Below, piece after piece: positions 6,174 to 6,350 of a stretch of 6,350 bases of DNA (its first letter is position 1; each line of letters begins with the position of its first letter). The translations under genes and the position numbers were made by a program. Under the pieces are notes generated by a model that did no database searches, was not told the origin of the DNA, and saw nothing but the letters and a program-made list of their open reading frames with translations. Source of the DNA: Christiangramia sp. (lineage in GTDB: Bacteria > Bacteroidota > Bacteroidia > Flavobacteriales > Flavobacteriaceae); NCBI GenBank assembly GCA_024644145.1, contig JAHELO010000096.1:1-6350 (forward strand). Reading direction: 5' to 3'.

Positions 6174-6350
6174 AACGCTAACAGACAAAATTTTGCTGGT
6201 CTTAAAAGGTCTGGCGATGGGAGCTGCTAATAAGGTTCCTGGTGTATCTGGTGGTGTGGTAGCATTTGTTGCGGGATTTTATGAAGAATTCATTTATTCC
6301 CTTCAAAAGATAAATCTTAAGGCATTTAAGCTTTTAATCTCAGGAAGATT
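6160..6350 (+). CDS. DUF368 membrane protein, second copy, N-terminal part (3' end outside window)
   Basis: An ATG at 6160 opens a frame through the end of the window (63 whole codons visible). It overlaps the last 14 bases of the preceding DUF368 gene in another frame, so the two are surely co-transcribed and probably translationally coupled. The start of the protein aligns directly with the first copy: LKGLAMGAANKVPGVSGG at residues 15-32, then VVAFVAGFYEEFI. Over the 29 residues from GMAMG/GLAMG to EELI/EEFI, 20 are identical. Two changes fall beside the signature: Asp22 of copy one is Asn24 here, and Val23 is Lys25. DNA differences are largely at third positions, so the duplication is old. 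It is probably another polyprenyl-phosphate transporter or a partner of the first copy, but the altered motif leaves its substrate open. Confidence 0.92.
   Translation, partial: MQQTRTLTDKILLVLKGLAMGAANKVPGVSGGVVAFVAGFYEEFIYSLQKINLKAFKLLISGR

Overview
The window reads as a chromosomal segment of a marine-type Flavobacteriaceae (phylum Bacteroidota). This rests on moderate AT richness, weak or absent Shine-Dalgarno sequences, promoter boxes of the Bacteroidota type (TAnnTTTG) shortly before start codons, and proteins that look like flavobacterial versions of their families. Assignment to a genus (Gramella/Christiangramia-like) would be a guess. There is no sign of a mobile element, CRISPR array, rRNA or tRNA.

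Layout, all genes on the + strand. Positions 1-567 are the 3' end of purA (adenylosuccinate synthetase), closed by a clear intrinsic terminator at 593-622. A perfect TAnnTTTG box at 699-706 precedes 724-2508, a secreted LptA/OstA-like beta-repeat protein. One base after its stop codon, a class III PLP aminotransferase begins (2510-3706). Both of these genes start with TTG. After a 91-base gap holding a near-match promoter box come a protein made of twelve consecutive 34-residue TPRs (3798-5195) and, behind another perfect TAnnTTTG box, a DUF368 membrane protein (5235-6173). A second DUF368 paralogue starts inside its 3' end, overlaps it by 14 bases and runs off the window (6160-6350).

How the genes may work together: the OstA-like protein belongs to the family that handles lipopolysaccharide in the periplasm. 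DUF368 proteins (PopT family) have been reported to return undecaprenyl phosphate, the lipid carrier for O-antigen and peptidoglycan, across the inner membrane. The region can therefore be read as an envelope-lipid neighbourhood with an aminotransferase and a TPR scaffold of unknown role, but a functional link is inference from proximity. I see no wholly new defence or mobile system. The most unusual item is the overlapping DUF368 pair, in which the second copy has altered the conserved signature next to PGVSGG (AD-V-V to AN-K-V).
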